Position numbers and translations under genes: made by a program. Source: Kofleriaceae bacterium (GTDB lineage Bacteria; Myxococcota_A; Polyangia; Haliangiales; Haliangiaceae). From it: a stretch of 46,259 nt of DNA. Within the stretch, counting starts at the first letter, position 1. The number at the start of each line of letters is the position of its first letter. Under the pieces are notes generated by a model. It did not search any database. It had not been told where the DNA came from and saw only the letters and a program-made list of their open reading frames with translations. Positions 1-8,604 of this stretch are shown here, piece after piece. The stretch lies in the NCBI GenBank assembly GCA_025357755.1, contig JANXOP010000127.1:1-46259 (forward strand), in the 5' to 3' direction.

Positions 1-428
1 GGTCGTCGGATGTCCGAGAACCGGTAGTCGACGCCCCACGTGGGTCGTCGGAGGTCCGAGAACCAGTAGTCGACGCCCGACGTGGGTCGTCGGATGTCCG
101 AGAACCAGTAGTCGACGCCCGACGTGGGTCGTCGGATGTCCGAACGCCAGTAGTCGACGCCCCATGTGGGTCGTCGGAGGTCCGAGCACCGGTGGCCGAG
201 CACGTGGTCGACGCCCCACGTGGGTCGGCGGAGGTCCGAGAACCACTTCGGATGTCCGAACGCCAGTAGTCGACGCCCGACGTGGGTCGTCGAATGTCCG
301 AACGCCGGTAGTCGACGCCCCACGTGGGTCTTCGAATGTCCGAACGCCGGTGGTCGACGCCCGACGTGGGGTCGTCGAATGTCCGAACGCCGGCGGTCGA
401 CGCGCCACGTGGGTCGTCGGATGTCCGC
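1..428. repeat. 42-bp degenerate tandem repeat, about 10 copies
   Basis: The core GTCGAC recurs at about 27, 69, 111, 153, 207, 269, 311, 353 and 396, so the unit is 42 bp with two longer spacings (54 and 62) and one 43-bp copy. Each unit carries a GTCGAC palindrome and usually a CCCACGTGGG or CCGACGTGGG palindrome about 8 bp later. Because 42 is a multiple of three, several frames on both strands stay open and give a spurious 14-residue periodic peptide. No start with a ribosome site was seen, so I read it as non-coding. It begins at or before the window edge and ends just past the stop of the NTF2-like gene. Confidence 0.9.
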
Positions 429-432
429 GGCT

Positions 433-1170
433 TCACGGCCTGATGTGATGTAGCAGGTCGACGACCTTGATGAAGCTGTGAGCCGCGGCGGCGGTCAATA
501 GATCGATCACGTGGTGACCGCCAAGATGTAAGGGCAGGGCCTGCGCGGTCCAGCGATCGAGATCCCACTCGTCGCGCTGCTCGATGATCTTGTCGTCCTT
601 GATCACGAGGGTGGTCTTCGAGGTGTTGTGAATCGGCCGACCGCTGAGCCCGTAGTGCGCGTCCCACGTGACCTGGACCGTCCATGCACCGTCCGCACGC
701 ATGACCGGGTTCGTCGCCGCGGAGGGCACGATCTTGAACGGGTTCGCCGCCGGCTGGATCGTGGTCCACATCAGCATCACCTGATCCCCCTCGAGGTTGC
801 CGAACAAGGGATCGTGGAACGCGACGTTCGGCGCGTAGTGCGCTCGCATCGTGGGGGTGTCGCGCGACGCGAAGGCCGCGTAGAACGTGTTCGCGGTGGC
901 GAGCGCGGCGGTGCCGGTGGTCGGCGAGGTGCCCACGCGAGCGAGCGCCCTTTGCACGGTCGCATTACCGAGCCGCTGCGCGGCGGCCTCGAGGATCGTC
1001 GGCCGTGCAGTCGGTGCGCTCTCGAGCAGCGCCGCAAGCCCGGTATCGTCACCGGGGGCGAGTTGATCGACGCGCGCGCGGATCGCATCGGGCGTGGCGA
1101 CTGGCGGGGCAGTGTGCTCGGCGCGGTCTTGTCGTGCGGGCTCCGAAGCGGCGATTCGCTGTTCCGTCAT
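433..1170 (-). CDS. NTF2/SnoaL-like domain protein
   Basis: This 245-residue protein has a low-complexity N-terminal 75 residues followed by a domain of about 120 residues with the NTF2-like (SnoaL/ketosteroid isomerase) pattern: a helix containing ANTFYAAFASRD, then HYAPNVAFHDPLFG, then strands ending in DDKIIEQRDEWD. Members of this fold bind small hydrophobic ligands or act as isomerases; the substrate here cannot be told. No signal peptide is seen. I chose the ATG at 1170 over an in-frame start at 1209, because the longer form would start inside a terminator hairpin; a GGGG lies about 5 bases before ATG 1170. The gene follows fadL on the same strand but beyond its terminator. Confidence 0.75.
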   Translation of the reverse strand: MTEQRIAASEPARQDRAEHTAPPVATPDAIRARVDQLAPGDDTGLAALLESAPTARPTILEAAAQRLGNATVQRALARVGTSPTTGTAALATANTFYAAFASRDTPTMRAHYAPNVAFHDPLFGNLEGDQVMLMWTTIQPAANPFKIVPSAATNPVMRADGAWTVQVTWDAHYGLSGRPIHNTSKTTLVIKDDKIIEQRDEWDLDRWTAQALPLHLGGHHVIDLLTAAAAHSFIKVVDLLHHIRP

Positions 1171-1191
1171 GATGTCCCCAATGGTGACATC
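1171..1191 (-). promoter_or_regulatory. small inverted repeat over the ribosome site of the NTF2-like gene
   Basis: GATGTC (1171-1176) and GACATC (1186-1191) form a perfect 6-bp inverted repeat with a 9-base loop that contains the GGGG ribosome site and abuts the ATG. It could be an operator or a hairpin hiding the ribosome site. Only the symmetry is observed; the role is inference. Confidence 0.35.
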
Positions 1192-1197
1192 CGAATG

Positions 1198-1231
1198 AAA
1201 AAAAGTCACGCGAGAAAAACCCGCGTGACTT
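1198..1231 (-). terminator. intrinsic terminator of the acylase-lipase-fadL operon
   Basis: On the minus strand a 10-bp perfect stem (AAGTCACGCG / CGCGTGACTT, positions 1203-1212 and 1222-1231) with a 9-base loop is followed by a run of seven T. It sits 7 bp past the stop codon of the FadL-like gene. This is a textbook rho-independent terminator. Confidence 0.88.
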
Positions 1232-1238
1232 CGAACGA

Positions 1239-2474
1239 CTACTCGGTCTTGTGCGTGAGGCCGAGGTCCGACTTGAACGTCAAGCCGAAGTTGAAGATGT
1301 CGACGTGCGTGGAGTACGAGCCGGGGAGGGTCTCGGTGCCGGTCGCCGTGACCTTGTCGAAGATCGCGTGCTGGTACGCGACGTCGATGCGGAAGTTCTT
1401 CGACGGCGAGATGCCGAGGCCGAGCGCGCCGGCCCAGCTGTTACCGTCCGTCAGCGACGGGGCGACGGTGTCCTTCGGCTGTGACGAGATGCTGCGCAGA
1501 CCCGAGATCCGGACATCGACCGGCACGCCGATCATGTTCCACTCGAGCCCGCCGCGGTACACGTGCGCTTCGCGATAGTTGCGAGGCACGGTCACCGCGA
1601 AGCCATCCGACCCGACGAAGTGATCTTGGTGGTAGACGCCCCAACCTTCGAAGTTGACGGCGGCCATCAGGGTCACGTTCGGCTGGACGTCATACGCCGC
1701 GCCCACGTAGAGGACCTTCGGGATGTTGAAGTCTTCGGTCACGTTCTGATCGTGAATCAACGGCGTGAACGCCGGCGGCACGTTCGTGAAGTGCACCGAG
1801 CCCTCGAGCTCGAACTTGCTCGAGTGCGAGTAGCTCGCGCCGAGCCGAAGCGGGATCTTCGGGACGTAGATGTCGATCGCGAGGCCGAACGAGTTCGCGC
1901 CACCCGAGAGCCCGAGACCGCCGTCACCTTCGTGATCGAGGTAGTTCAGCGACTGGTGGAGCTCTTCGGTCCCCTGAAAGCGCGTGTAGCTCGCGCCGAG
2001 CTTGAGGTACTTGAACGGTTGGATGCCGACGCCGGCCACGATCCGGAAGACCTCTTGCTTTACGGACTGGATCGACTCTTGGCCCTGCCAGCCGTTCGGC
2101 CAGAAGATGTTGCCGCCTGCGGGAACGTCGACGCCGGCACCGATGCCGAACGACGCGTCCTTCGCGAGGTGCTTGCCGAACGACGCGGCCGCCGAGAGCG
2201 GTGGTGCGTACTTCGGAATCAGCGAGGAGCTGCCGAGCTTGGGATCCGTCCAGGTCGTACGGTTCTGCAGGATCTCGCCGCTCAGGTTGATCTGGAGACC
2301 TTCCGGACCGGCGAGCTCGGACGTATTGGTGAAGAGCGCGCCAGCACCTTCGGCGTCTGCCACGTCGGCCGACGAGAGTCCGAGGTCACGCGAGTTCTCC
2401 TGCGGGATCAGGTAGCCACCCGCGAATGCGGAGGCCGGCGCAAGGAGCGATGTTGCGAGGATAAGTTTGCGCAT
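1239..2474 (-). CDS. FadL/TodX/OmpP1-family outer-membrane hydrophobic-compound transporter
   Basis: The 411-residue protein starts with a Sec signal peptide (about residues 1-18, cut near AFA-GG). It has the mature N terminus typical of FadL: GGYLIPQENSRDLGLSSADV, then a glycine/alanine-rich stretch and FTNTSELAGPEGLQINL, matching the family pattern of a plug followed by NPA-type loops. The rest alternates strand-forming segments and ends in FNFGLTFKSDLG, as for a 14-strand beta-barrel. FadL proteins let long-chain fatty acids or other hydrophobic molecules cross the outer membrane by lateral diffusion. It is the last gene of a three-gene operon after two surface lipoprotein hydrolases (13-bp gap to the lipase), so released fatty acids are its likely cargo. 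No good Shine-Dalgarno is seen; coupling to the upstream gene is probable. Confidence 0.88.
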   Translation of the reverse strand: MRKLILATSLLAPASAFAGGYLIPQENSRDLGLSSADVADAEGAGALFTNTSELAGPEGLQINLSGEILQNRTTWTDPKLGSSSLIPKYAPPLSAAASFGKHLAKDASFGIGAGVDVPAGGNIFWPNGWQGQESIQSVKQEVFRIVAGVGIQPFKYLKLGASYTRFQGTEELHQSLNYLDHEGDGGLGLSGGANSFGLAIDIYVPKIPLRLGASYSHSSKFELEGSVHFTNVPPAFTPLIHDQNVTEDFNIPKVLYVGAAYDVQPNVTLMAAVNFEGWGVYHQDHFVGSDGFAVTVPRNYREAHVYRGGLEWNMIGVPVDVRISGLRSISSQPKDTVAPSLTDGNSWAGALGLGISPSKNFRIDVAYQHAIFDKVTATGTETLPGSYSTHVDIFNFGLTFKSDLGLTHKTE

Positions 2475-2487
2475 TGGAGGCTACCTA

Positions 2488-5400
2488 CTAGCGAAGGACG
2501 GGCGGGTTCGTGTTGCTGATCACGAAGTTCGCGATGTCGGTTTGAGCTTGGACCGTTCGGGTCGCAGAGACGAAGTCGAGCAAGAACCCGTGCTCGACTG
2601 CGTTCGTCGCCGTGCATGACCCGGTCGAAAGATCGGTCGGCGTGAAGGCCGTACCGACGAACAGCTGGAACGTGCCCGTCAGGCCGGGCGTGAAGAACGC
2701 CGCGCCCGCGGCCGGCGTCGGACCGACCGGGATGTTCGACGCGAAGATGAAGTCGAACGGGTTCGGCACCGTGTTGTCGCAATACGCGGCTTGTGACAGC
2801 ACCTTCTTTGCGGCCTGCGGCACCGAGCCGTCGGTCGCGCCACCGAGCGGCGGCAGGAGGTTCGGCAGCGTGTTCGCGGTCAGATGGCCGACGAAGTTAA
2901 TCGGGTCCGCGGGATCGATGATCGTCTTGGCGACGACCAGGAACTGCAGATACGCCGACGTGCCCCGCACGATACCGATCGAGTTGAGGAGCGCGTTGGT
3001 GGTCGACGCGAATGCCGGCGCGTTCGTGAAGACGTCGACCGTCGTGCCCCCGCCGACGTTGAAGCCGGCCTTCGAGATCCGCGGGTTCGTGGCGACGTTG
3101 CCGGCGCCGTTGAGCGAGCCGAGCGACTGCGACGAGTAGTAGACGACGCCCGGATTGACAACGAGCGGAACCGTGCGGCCCGCGAGGTGGGTCGTCAGCG
3201 TGGTCGCGGTGACGCCGTCACCTGCGATCACGCGCGTGAGCTGCGACTCGTCGATCATGTCCTGACGGATCGTGTCGCGAGTCCGGAAGAAGTTCGACGA
3301 GATGTAGTACTGGCCCGACACGGCCGGGATCCCTGCTTGGTAGAGGTAGCCAGTATTGTTGCCAGGCGGCAGGGCGCCGCACGAATCAGGTGACGCGCAG
3401 CTGGGGCTGACCGGGAGATACTGGAACTTGCCGTTGGTGCACGTGCCGGGCGGACTCGCGTCGCCCTGCGCGCCCGCGGGAAGCGACGTCGTACACGTCG
3501 CACCGCTCGCGCATTGCGCGGCAGGGCCGTTCGGATCGCAGAACGAACGATCGCCAAACTTCTGGGCATCGATCGCGACCGTGACCATACCCTGCGCCGC
3601 GAACGTGTCGCCGATCAGGAGCGCGTCGGCGCGACCGCGACCGAGGCCGTGGCGGAAGATCATCAGAGGTGCACAGTGAACGGTCACCGAACCCGTGCAG
3701 AGCGGAGCGGTGAGACCTTTCGGCGTGATGACGAGTACGTGAATCTGTTCGATCGCACCCATCGTCGGGTCGGGCTTGAATGCGCCCGTCAGCGAATCGA
3801 GCAGGTTGTAGGTCACGATATCGGTCTCGAGCACCTCATCGATGTTGCTCTGCGGGGTGGTCTGCGGAACTCCGTAACGCCCGAACGCCGCGGCCGGCGT
3901 GTATGCCGTGATCGGGCCCGTCTGCGCCGTCGCGGCGGGAAGGGTGTACGGCAGCGCGCCGAGCTGGACGGCCTGGCTGAGGATCGTCTGCGTGTGGAAC
4001 GTGTAGACGAGGCCGAGCTGCGATTCGGTCACGCCCGCGGTCGCGAGCGTCGCGAGCACCGGCTGCAACTGGAGGCGCATCTTCTCGAGCTGCGCCGCGG
4101 TCGCGTCGCTGATGCCCGAGGCCGCGAGTGCCGAGTGGCCCCCGACGACGAGCGGGTTCTTGAAGCGAAGGATCTTCGCGACCGTACCCGGACCGACCGC
4201 GTTACCGGCCTTATCCTTGATATCCGTCGTCATCACGACGGCGTAGTCCGTGTTGTCCTTGAGCGGCTTGGTGCGGAACACCGAGCTGGGATCGCCGGCC
4301 GTCGCGCCTGCCGGTTGGATCGCGATCACGGGCGATAGCGGGTTCGCCGCGGCGCAACCCGACGTGAACTCGCACGGCTCGAGGATCAGGCTCGAAGCCG
4401 CGACCTGGACCGGCGCGGCCGGAACCGAGAGGTCATACAGGCGGAGCGAGCTCGCCGTGACGGTCTTGGCTTCGACGAGCTCGCTCGTCGGTGCGAGGAT
4501 CGCGCCGGTCGTGGAAAAGCCGTCGAGCGCGAGGAAGCCGGCCGCGGCGGCGTTCGGACAGGTGCCGTCGGCCGCGAGCGGGGTGCTGAGGAACGCGCAC
4601 GCCGCGGTCGGCGTGAGCTTGCCCGTCGTCGCATCGCGGAGCAGGTCGATGGGCAGCGGCGCCTTGCCGCGCGCCGGATCGATCTCGACGTTCGTGATCG
4701 TGTCCTGGATCGAGAAGGTCGCGGCGATCGCGAGCTGCTGGTGCGGGAACTTGCGGTCCGCGGCCGGGAAAGCGGTCTGCTTGTAGAGCGCGATCACCTG
4801 GTTGAGCGCGGCGCCCTGCGCCTCGGCTGCAGCGGTCGAACCGAGCTGCGCCTTGAGCAGGCCGATGTTCGCCGGATCGGTCATGTCCTTGCCCTGTTCG
4901 ATCAGGGTGAACACCTGCGATGCGTAGATGTTCTGGCCATCCTTCGTCTTGACGCCGTCGTCACCGCCACGGATGACGAGCGAGTACGAACCACCGGCCC
5001 ACGGCTCGTTGCCTTCGTGATGGATCGTCAGCGTGCCGCTGGTCGTGCCCTTCACGTAGTCCGCCGTGGTCGGCATCTCGATCGGAATCTCGCCGGTGAC
5101 GCCATTGATCGTGCCGACGACATAGACCTTGTCGGACGTGAACGTCGTGAGGTCGAGGTCCGGCGCGGTGTTCGCCGTGCCGCCCGAGCCATCGAACGCG
5201 GTCTGCGCGAAGCCGACCGTGATGCCGACGGCTTGGTCACTCGGGAACTTGCCATTGAACGACGCGAGCAGCTCGGCCTGCGCGCACGCCGGTGGCGTCG
5301 AGGTATTCGACGGCGTCGGGCAGTTGGTGTTCAGCGGGTTGAGGAACGCGAGATCGTTCGGCAACGGAATCTGCGCGGTCGTCGGATCGAAGACGGCCGT

Positions 5401-5493
5401 GACGAACGTCTGCGCATCCGAGTGAACGACGTCAGGTGCGCACGCGGCAATCGCGGAGGCACCGGCGGTAAGAAATAGAATTCGGCGAAGCAT
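2488..5493 (-). CDS. VolA/Pla-1-like surface lipoprotein lipase
   Basis: This is a 1001-residue lipoprotein. ATG 5493 is chosen because GGAG lies 6 bases before it; an in-frame GTG at 5508 would add five residues. The lipobox is IAAC, with the lipid-bearing Cys at residue 18. The N-terminal half resembles the bacterial virulence-factor lipase N-terminal domain of the Pla-1/Cef/VolA family. Around two thirds in, the alpha/beta-hydrolase part shows the oxyanion segment MIFRHGLGRGRADALLIGD and the nucleophile elbow SSQSLGSLNGAG, with Ser codon at 3124-3126 (Ser790 from this start). The first Gly of the usual GxSxG is Ser here. VolA of Vibrio cholerae is a surface lysophospholipase encoded next to fadL; the same pairing is seen here. 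The substrate is probably a lysophospholipid or other ester lipid (inference). Confidence 0.82.
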   Translation of the reverse strand: MLRRILFLTAGASAIAACAPDVVHSDAQTFVTAVFDPTTAQIPLPNDLAFLNPLNTNCPTPSNTSTPPACAQAELLASFNGKFPSDQAVGITVGFAQTAFDGSGGTANTAPDLDLTTFTSDKVYVVGTINGVTGEIPIEMPTTADYVKGTTSGTLTIHHEGNEPWAGGSYSLVIRGGDDGVKTKDGQNIYASQVFTLIEQGKDMTDPANIGLLKAQLGSTAAAEAQGAALNQVIALYKQTAFPAADRKFPHQQLAIAATFSIQDTITNVEIDPARGKAPLPIDLLRDATTGKLTPTAACAFLSTPLAADGTCPNAAAAGFLALDGFSTTGAILAPTSELVEAKTVTASSLRLYDLSVPAAPVQVAASSLILEPCEFTSGCAAANPLSPVIAIQPAGATAGDPSSVFRTKPLKDNTDYAVVMTTDIKDKAGNAVGPGTVAKILRFKNPLVVGGHSALAASGISDATAAQLEKMRLQLQPVLATLATAGVTESQLGLVYTFHTQTILSQAVQLGALPYTLPAATAQTGPITAYTPAAAFGRYGVPQTTPQSNIDEVLETDIVTYNLLDSLTGAFKPDPTMGAIEQIHVLVITPKGLTAPLCTGSVTVHCAPLMIFRHGLGRGRADALLIGDTFAAQGMVTVAIDAQKFGDRSFCDPNGPAAQCASGATCTTSLPAGAQGDASPPGTCTNGKFQYLPVSPSCASPDSCGALPPGNNTGYLYQAGIPAVSGQYYISSNFFRTRDTIRQDMIDESQLTRVIAGDGVTATTLTTHLAGRTVPLVVNPGVVYYSSQSLGSLNGAGNVATNPRISKAGFNVGGGTTVDVFTNAPAFASTTNALLNSIGIVRGTSAYLQFLVVAKTIIDPADPINFVGHLTANTLPNLLPPLGGATDGSVPQAAKKVLSQAAYCDNTVPNPFDFIFASNIPVGPTPAAGAAFFTPGLTGTFQLFVGTAFTPTDLSTGSCTATNAVEHGFLLDFVSATRTVQAQTDIANFVISNTNPPVLR

Positions 5494-5508
5494 ATTTTTC
5501 TCCAACAC

Positions 5509-8493
5509 CTAGTTCGCGGTGAAGGTCTGGGTGGAAACCGCGGCCGCGTCGCTGTGGGCGCTGGTCACGAAATCGAAGTACTTGTTGAGGACCCACTGAC
5601 CGAGGAGGTCAGCCGCGCCACCGTTGTAGAGGGTCGGGCCATCACGCTCGGGACCCGGCAGCTGCATCTTCACGACCGGCGCGGCCGCGTCCATCACCGA
5701 GATGTGACGAACGTTGCCACTCGAACCGAACGGGAAGGCGAGGCCAGCGGACTCGGTCGAAGGCGTACCGACATCGACGGTGAACGCGCCACCCGGCCGT
5801 GCGTACGGACCGGGCTCGTAGTTGGTGGTGACGAGCGCGAGCAGCGAGACCGGCTGCATGGTGTGGACGGCGCCCCACTTCCAGTTCGAGGTCACGCCCT
5901 TGGAGGCCGTGATGTTCGCGTAGGCCGTCGCCATCGCGGTCAAGACCTGCGCTTCGCAGGTCACGGTCGTCGCCCCGTTGTTGCAGAAGTGCGTGTTCGC
6001 GGCGCCCGGGTTCGCGAGCATGTACAGCATCGCCTTCATCGCCTGGAGCTGGTTGACGCCGAGGCCGACGACCTTGAGGTCATCGGTGAACACGTTCGTG
6101 AACAGCACGCGGATGAAGTCGTGGAACAGGAAGCAGCCTGCCGAGTTGGCGACGACCGCAGCCGTCGGATCGACCGGGCTGTTGGCCGGGTCGCTGCCGG
6201 TCAGGCCCGACGGACAGTCGTAGCCGTTGGTCTCCCAATCGGCGAATACCGCGCGCGCCGCGGTGACATTGGCGGTGTCGGCCGTGGTCGGGATCGCCTT
6301 GATGAAGGTGTGGAACGCCTTGCCGGGACGCGAGATGTGATCGGCTTGGATCGATTCCATGTCGTCGAGCGTGACGCCGCCTGCCGCGATCGCGGCTTCG
6401 AGGCGCAGTTCGACTTCCTTCGCGCGGAAGCCGGTCGAGTCGTCCCACGCGAAGCTCATGTACGGCGGATGACCGAGTGGGTTGTTGTCGTCGGAGACCG
6501 ACGGGAACGTCGGGTCCGCGTTCGAAGTCATGAAGTAACCCTTCGTCGGATCCTTGCCCTGCGGCAACTGCGCGTCGGTCAACCAGCAACCTGCGGGCAG
6601 CGGCGTGAGCGTGGCCGAGGTGCAGTTCGACGTGCCGTCGCCCCACTCCGCGGTGCCGTCCGACGGGAGGATGAACCACGGTGCGTGCGGCGACGCGGCG
6701 GTGAGGCTCGCGAAGCGGCGGTTGGGGACGAGCGAGTGCGGGTCGTACGCGATGTGACCCTGGTCGTCGGCGAGCACGAAGTTCTGTGCACCCGTCGCGT
6801 ACTGCTTGAGGGCGACGATCGCGCTGTCGACATCCTTCGCCGTGTTGAGGCCGAGGAACGCCGAGAGATCGTGCGTGTTGCCTTCTTGGCCGTTCCAGCG
6901 AACGCTGACACCCGCACCGGTCGAGGTGCTGAGCTTCACGATCGGACCGTGATGCGGAACGATCAGGGTCACCGCCGGAATCGAGCCACCCGACGGAACC
7001 GTGACGACGCCGAGCGCCGTGCGCATCTTGAACGTGATCGGCACCGGGAGGACCGGAACCTGCGCGCCCGCGAGTGCGACGCACCCGCCGACGGCTTGCG
7101 CCGGGCAAAGACCCGCGACGCCGACGGTGTTGGCGGGCGTGTAGGTCTCGGTGTAGAGGTCGGTGACGTCGTAGCCGACGACGGTCACTCCCCAGCCGAC
7201 GTTCTTGCCGCGACCGACGAGCGCGCCCGGGATGCCCGGGAACGAACCGCCGTTGATGTCCATGTTGTCGGCCGGATTCGACGAGGTCATCGCGAAGAGG
7301 TGGAACAGCGGCGGGTACTGGAGCGAGAGGTGCGGATCGTTCGCGACCATCGCCTTGCCCGACTTCGACTTGGCGGACGAGACCACCCAGTTGTTCGAGC
7401 CGATCGCTGCCGACATCGGGCGCAGGAAATCGCGCAGCGCCGTGAAGTCCGCATTGGTCGACGCGATGACGTCAGCCCACTGGCCGAGGTTCTGCGACGG
7501 CGACGGCGATGCCTTCGCCGCGATCTCGAACGTGCTCGCGGTGGGCGAGAGCGTGTGCGCCTGCTCGGTGGTCGGCGCAGCGGCGCGAATCCACGCGGTC
7601 ATCTTGCCGGCATCCGCGGCGGGTGCGCCTGGCGCGTACGCGGCGGCGAACGTCGAGTAGTTGGTCTCGTCTTCGATCGTCTCCGAGAGCTGGAACTGCT
7701 GCAGACGACCCATCGCGTAGGTGTCTTGCGGCGTCCACTCGGCGATGTCCGTCGGCATGATCGGGAATGGGAGCTGCGCGTACTCACCGGGCATCATGCC
7801 GGGGTTCGCGCGCAGGTGATTGAGGTACGCGTTGATGCCGGTCGCGAACGCGTTGAACGTCAGCGATTCATCGGGGGTCAGCGACGCGATCAGATCATCC
7901 TCGAGGCGGTGACCGGCGCGCGTGGTGAACAGCGTGCGAATCGTGACGTCTTGCGACAGCCCATCGACGCCGATCAACTCGGCGAGGTGACCGCGCGCGA
8001 CATGACGCAGGAAGTCCATCGTGAAGAAGCGATCCTGCGCCTGCACGTAGCCCTGCACGGCGTAGCAATCGTTCTTCATCGCGCACTTGATGTGCGGAAT
8101 GTTTTGCGCGTCGTACGTGACGGTGACCGGAGCGGTGAGCCCCGGAACCGTCTCGCCGGTCAGCACCTGCGGACCGGTCGTGACGACCACCGCGGCGGTG
8201 AGCCCGTCAGCGGTCGTCGCGGTGAGCGTGATCGATGCGGTTCCCGTCGGTGGTGTGAGCACCGTGTGGAGCCCGGTCGTCGTCGAGATCGTGCCACCTG
8301 TGGACACGGTCCACGTGACCGTCTCGTCGGCAGTGGTGTTTGAGATCACCGCCGAGAAGTTTGTCGGCCCTGTGATCGACACCTTGCCGCTTGCATCGGC
8401 AGGCGTGATCGTCAGCGCCGGATCGGGGTTATCGGGATGGGCGCATCCCGCCGCAAATAAGACAAAAGCAACGCAACTAACGATAGAGCGCAT
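5509..8493 (-). CDS. Penicillin-acylase-family (S45 Ntn hydrolase) lipoprotein
   Basis: The 994-residue precursor starts at an ATG with GGAGGG five bases upstream. A lipoprotein signal ends at Cys17 (FAAGC). Residues about 26-110 look like a bacterial Ig-like domain (threonine/valine-rich strands). The alpha-chain region follows, with AVQGYVQAQDRFFTMDFLRH typical of S45 enzymes. Autocatalytic cleavage would occur before Ser366 in AAIG-SNNW, giving a beta chain of about 629 residues; the conserved NDPHL places His at beta position 23, as in PvdQ. GSFPGIPGALVGRGKNVGWG is also typical. Family members cut amide bonds in penicillins, acyl-homoserine lactones or lipopeptides; the acyl chain preference is not visible. 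It is the first gene of the operon with the lipase and FadL, 15 bp before the lipase start. Confidence 0.92.
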   Translation of the reverse strand: MRSIVSCVAFVLFAAGCAHPDNPDPALTITPADASGKVSITGPTNFSAVISNTTADETVTWTVSTGGTISTTTGLHTVLTPPTGTASITLTATTADGLTAAVVVTTGPQVLTGETVPGLTAPVTVTYDAQNIPHIKCAMKNDCYAVQGYVQAQDRFFTMDFLRHVARGHLAELIGVDGLSQDVTIRTLFTTRAGHRLEDDLIASLTPDESLTFNAFATGINAYLNHLRANPGMMPGEYAQLPFPIMPTDIAEWTPQDTYAMGRLQQFQLSETIEDETNYSTFAAAYAPGAPAADAGKMTAWIRAAAPTTEQAHTLSPTASTFEIAAKASPSPSQNLGQWADVIASTNADFTALRDFLRPMSAAIGSNNWVVSSAKSKSGKAMVANDPHLSLQYPPLFHLFAMTSSNPADNMDINGGSFPGIPGALVGRGKNVGWGVTVVGYDVTDLYTETYTPANTVGVAGLCPAQAVGGCVALAGAQVPVLPVPITFKMRTALGVVTVPSGGSIPAVTLIVPHHGPIVKLSTSTGAGVSVRWNGQEGNTHDLSAFLGLNTAKDVDSAIVALKQYATGAQNFVLADDQGHIAYDPHSLVPNRRFASLTAASPHAPWFILPSDGTAEWGDGTSNCTSATLTPLPAGCWLTDAQLPQGKDPTKGYFMTSNADPTFPSVSDDNNPLGHPPYMSFAWDDSTGFRAKEVELRLEAAIAAGGVTLDDMESIQADHISRPGKAFHTFIKAIPTTADTANVTAARAVFADWETNGYDCPSGLTGSDPANSPVDPTAAVVANSAGCFLFHDFIRVLFTNVFTDDLKVVGLGVNQLQAMKAMLYMLANPGAANTHFCNNGATTVTCEAQVLTAMATAYANITASKGVTSNWKWGAVHTMQPVSLLALVTTNYEPGPYARPGGAFTVDVGTPSTESAGLAFPFGSSGNVRHISVMDAAAPVVKMQLPGPERDGPTLYNGGAADLLGQWVLNKYFDFVTSAHSDAAAVSTQTFTAN

Positions 8494-8604
8494 CGGTCCC
8501 TCCAGAACATCCTGGATGTACCGCGGCTCGCGCCTTTTTCACCAGTGATAGACGCGACAACGAAACATATGCGCGTCGTTAACGCACCACGTCGAAGTTC
8601 TAAC

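Noticed and set aside
1..428. CRISPR array
   Set aside because: The repeats are contiguous with no unique spacers, vary in every copy, and no cas gene is near.
164..453. Two periodic peptides of about 95 residues encoded by the 42-bp repeat
   Set aside because: They follow from the unit length being a multiple of three; no ribosome site, and two frames are open at once.
5554..8343. Very long plus-strand open frame (about 930 codons)
   Set aside because: It is the antisense of the acylase gene; arginine/aspartate/valine-rich composition and no family motif. High GC leaves antisense frames open.
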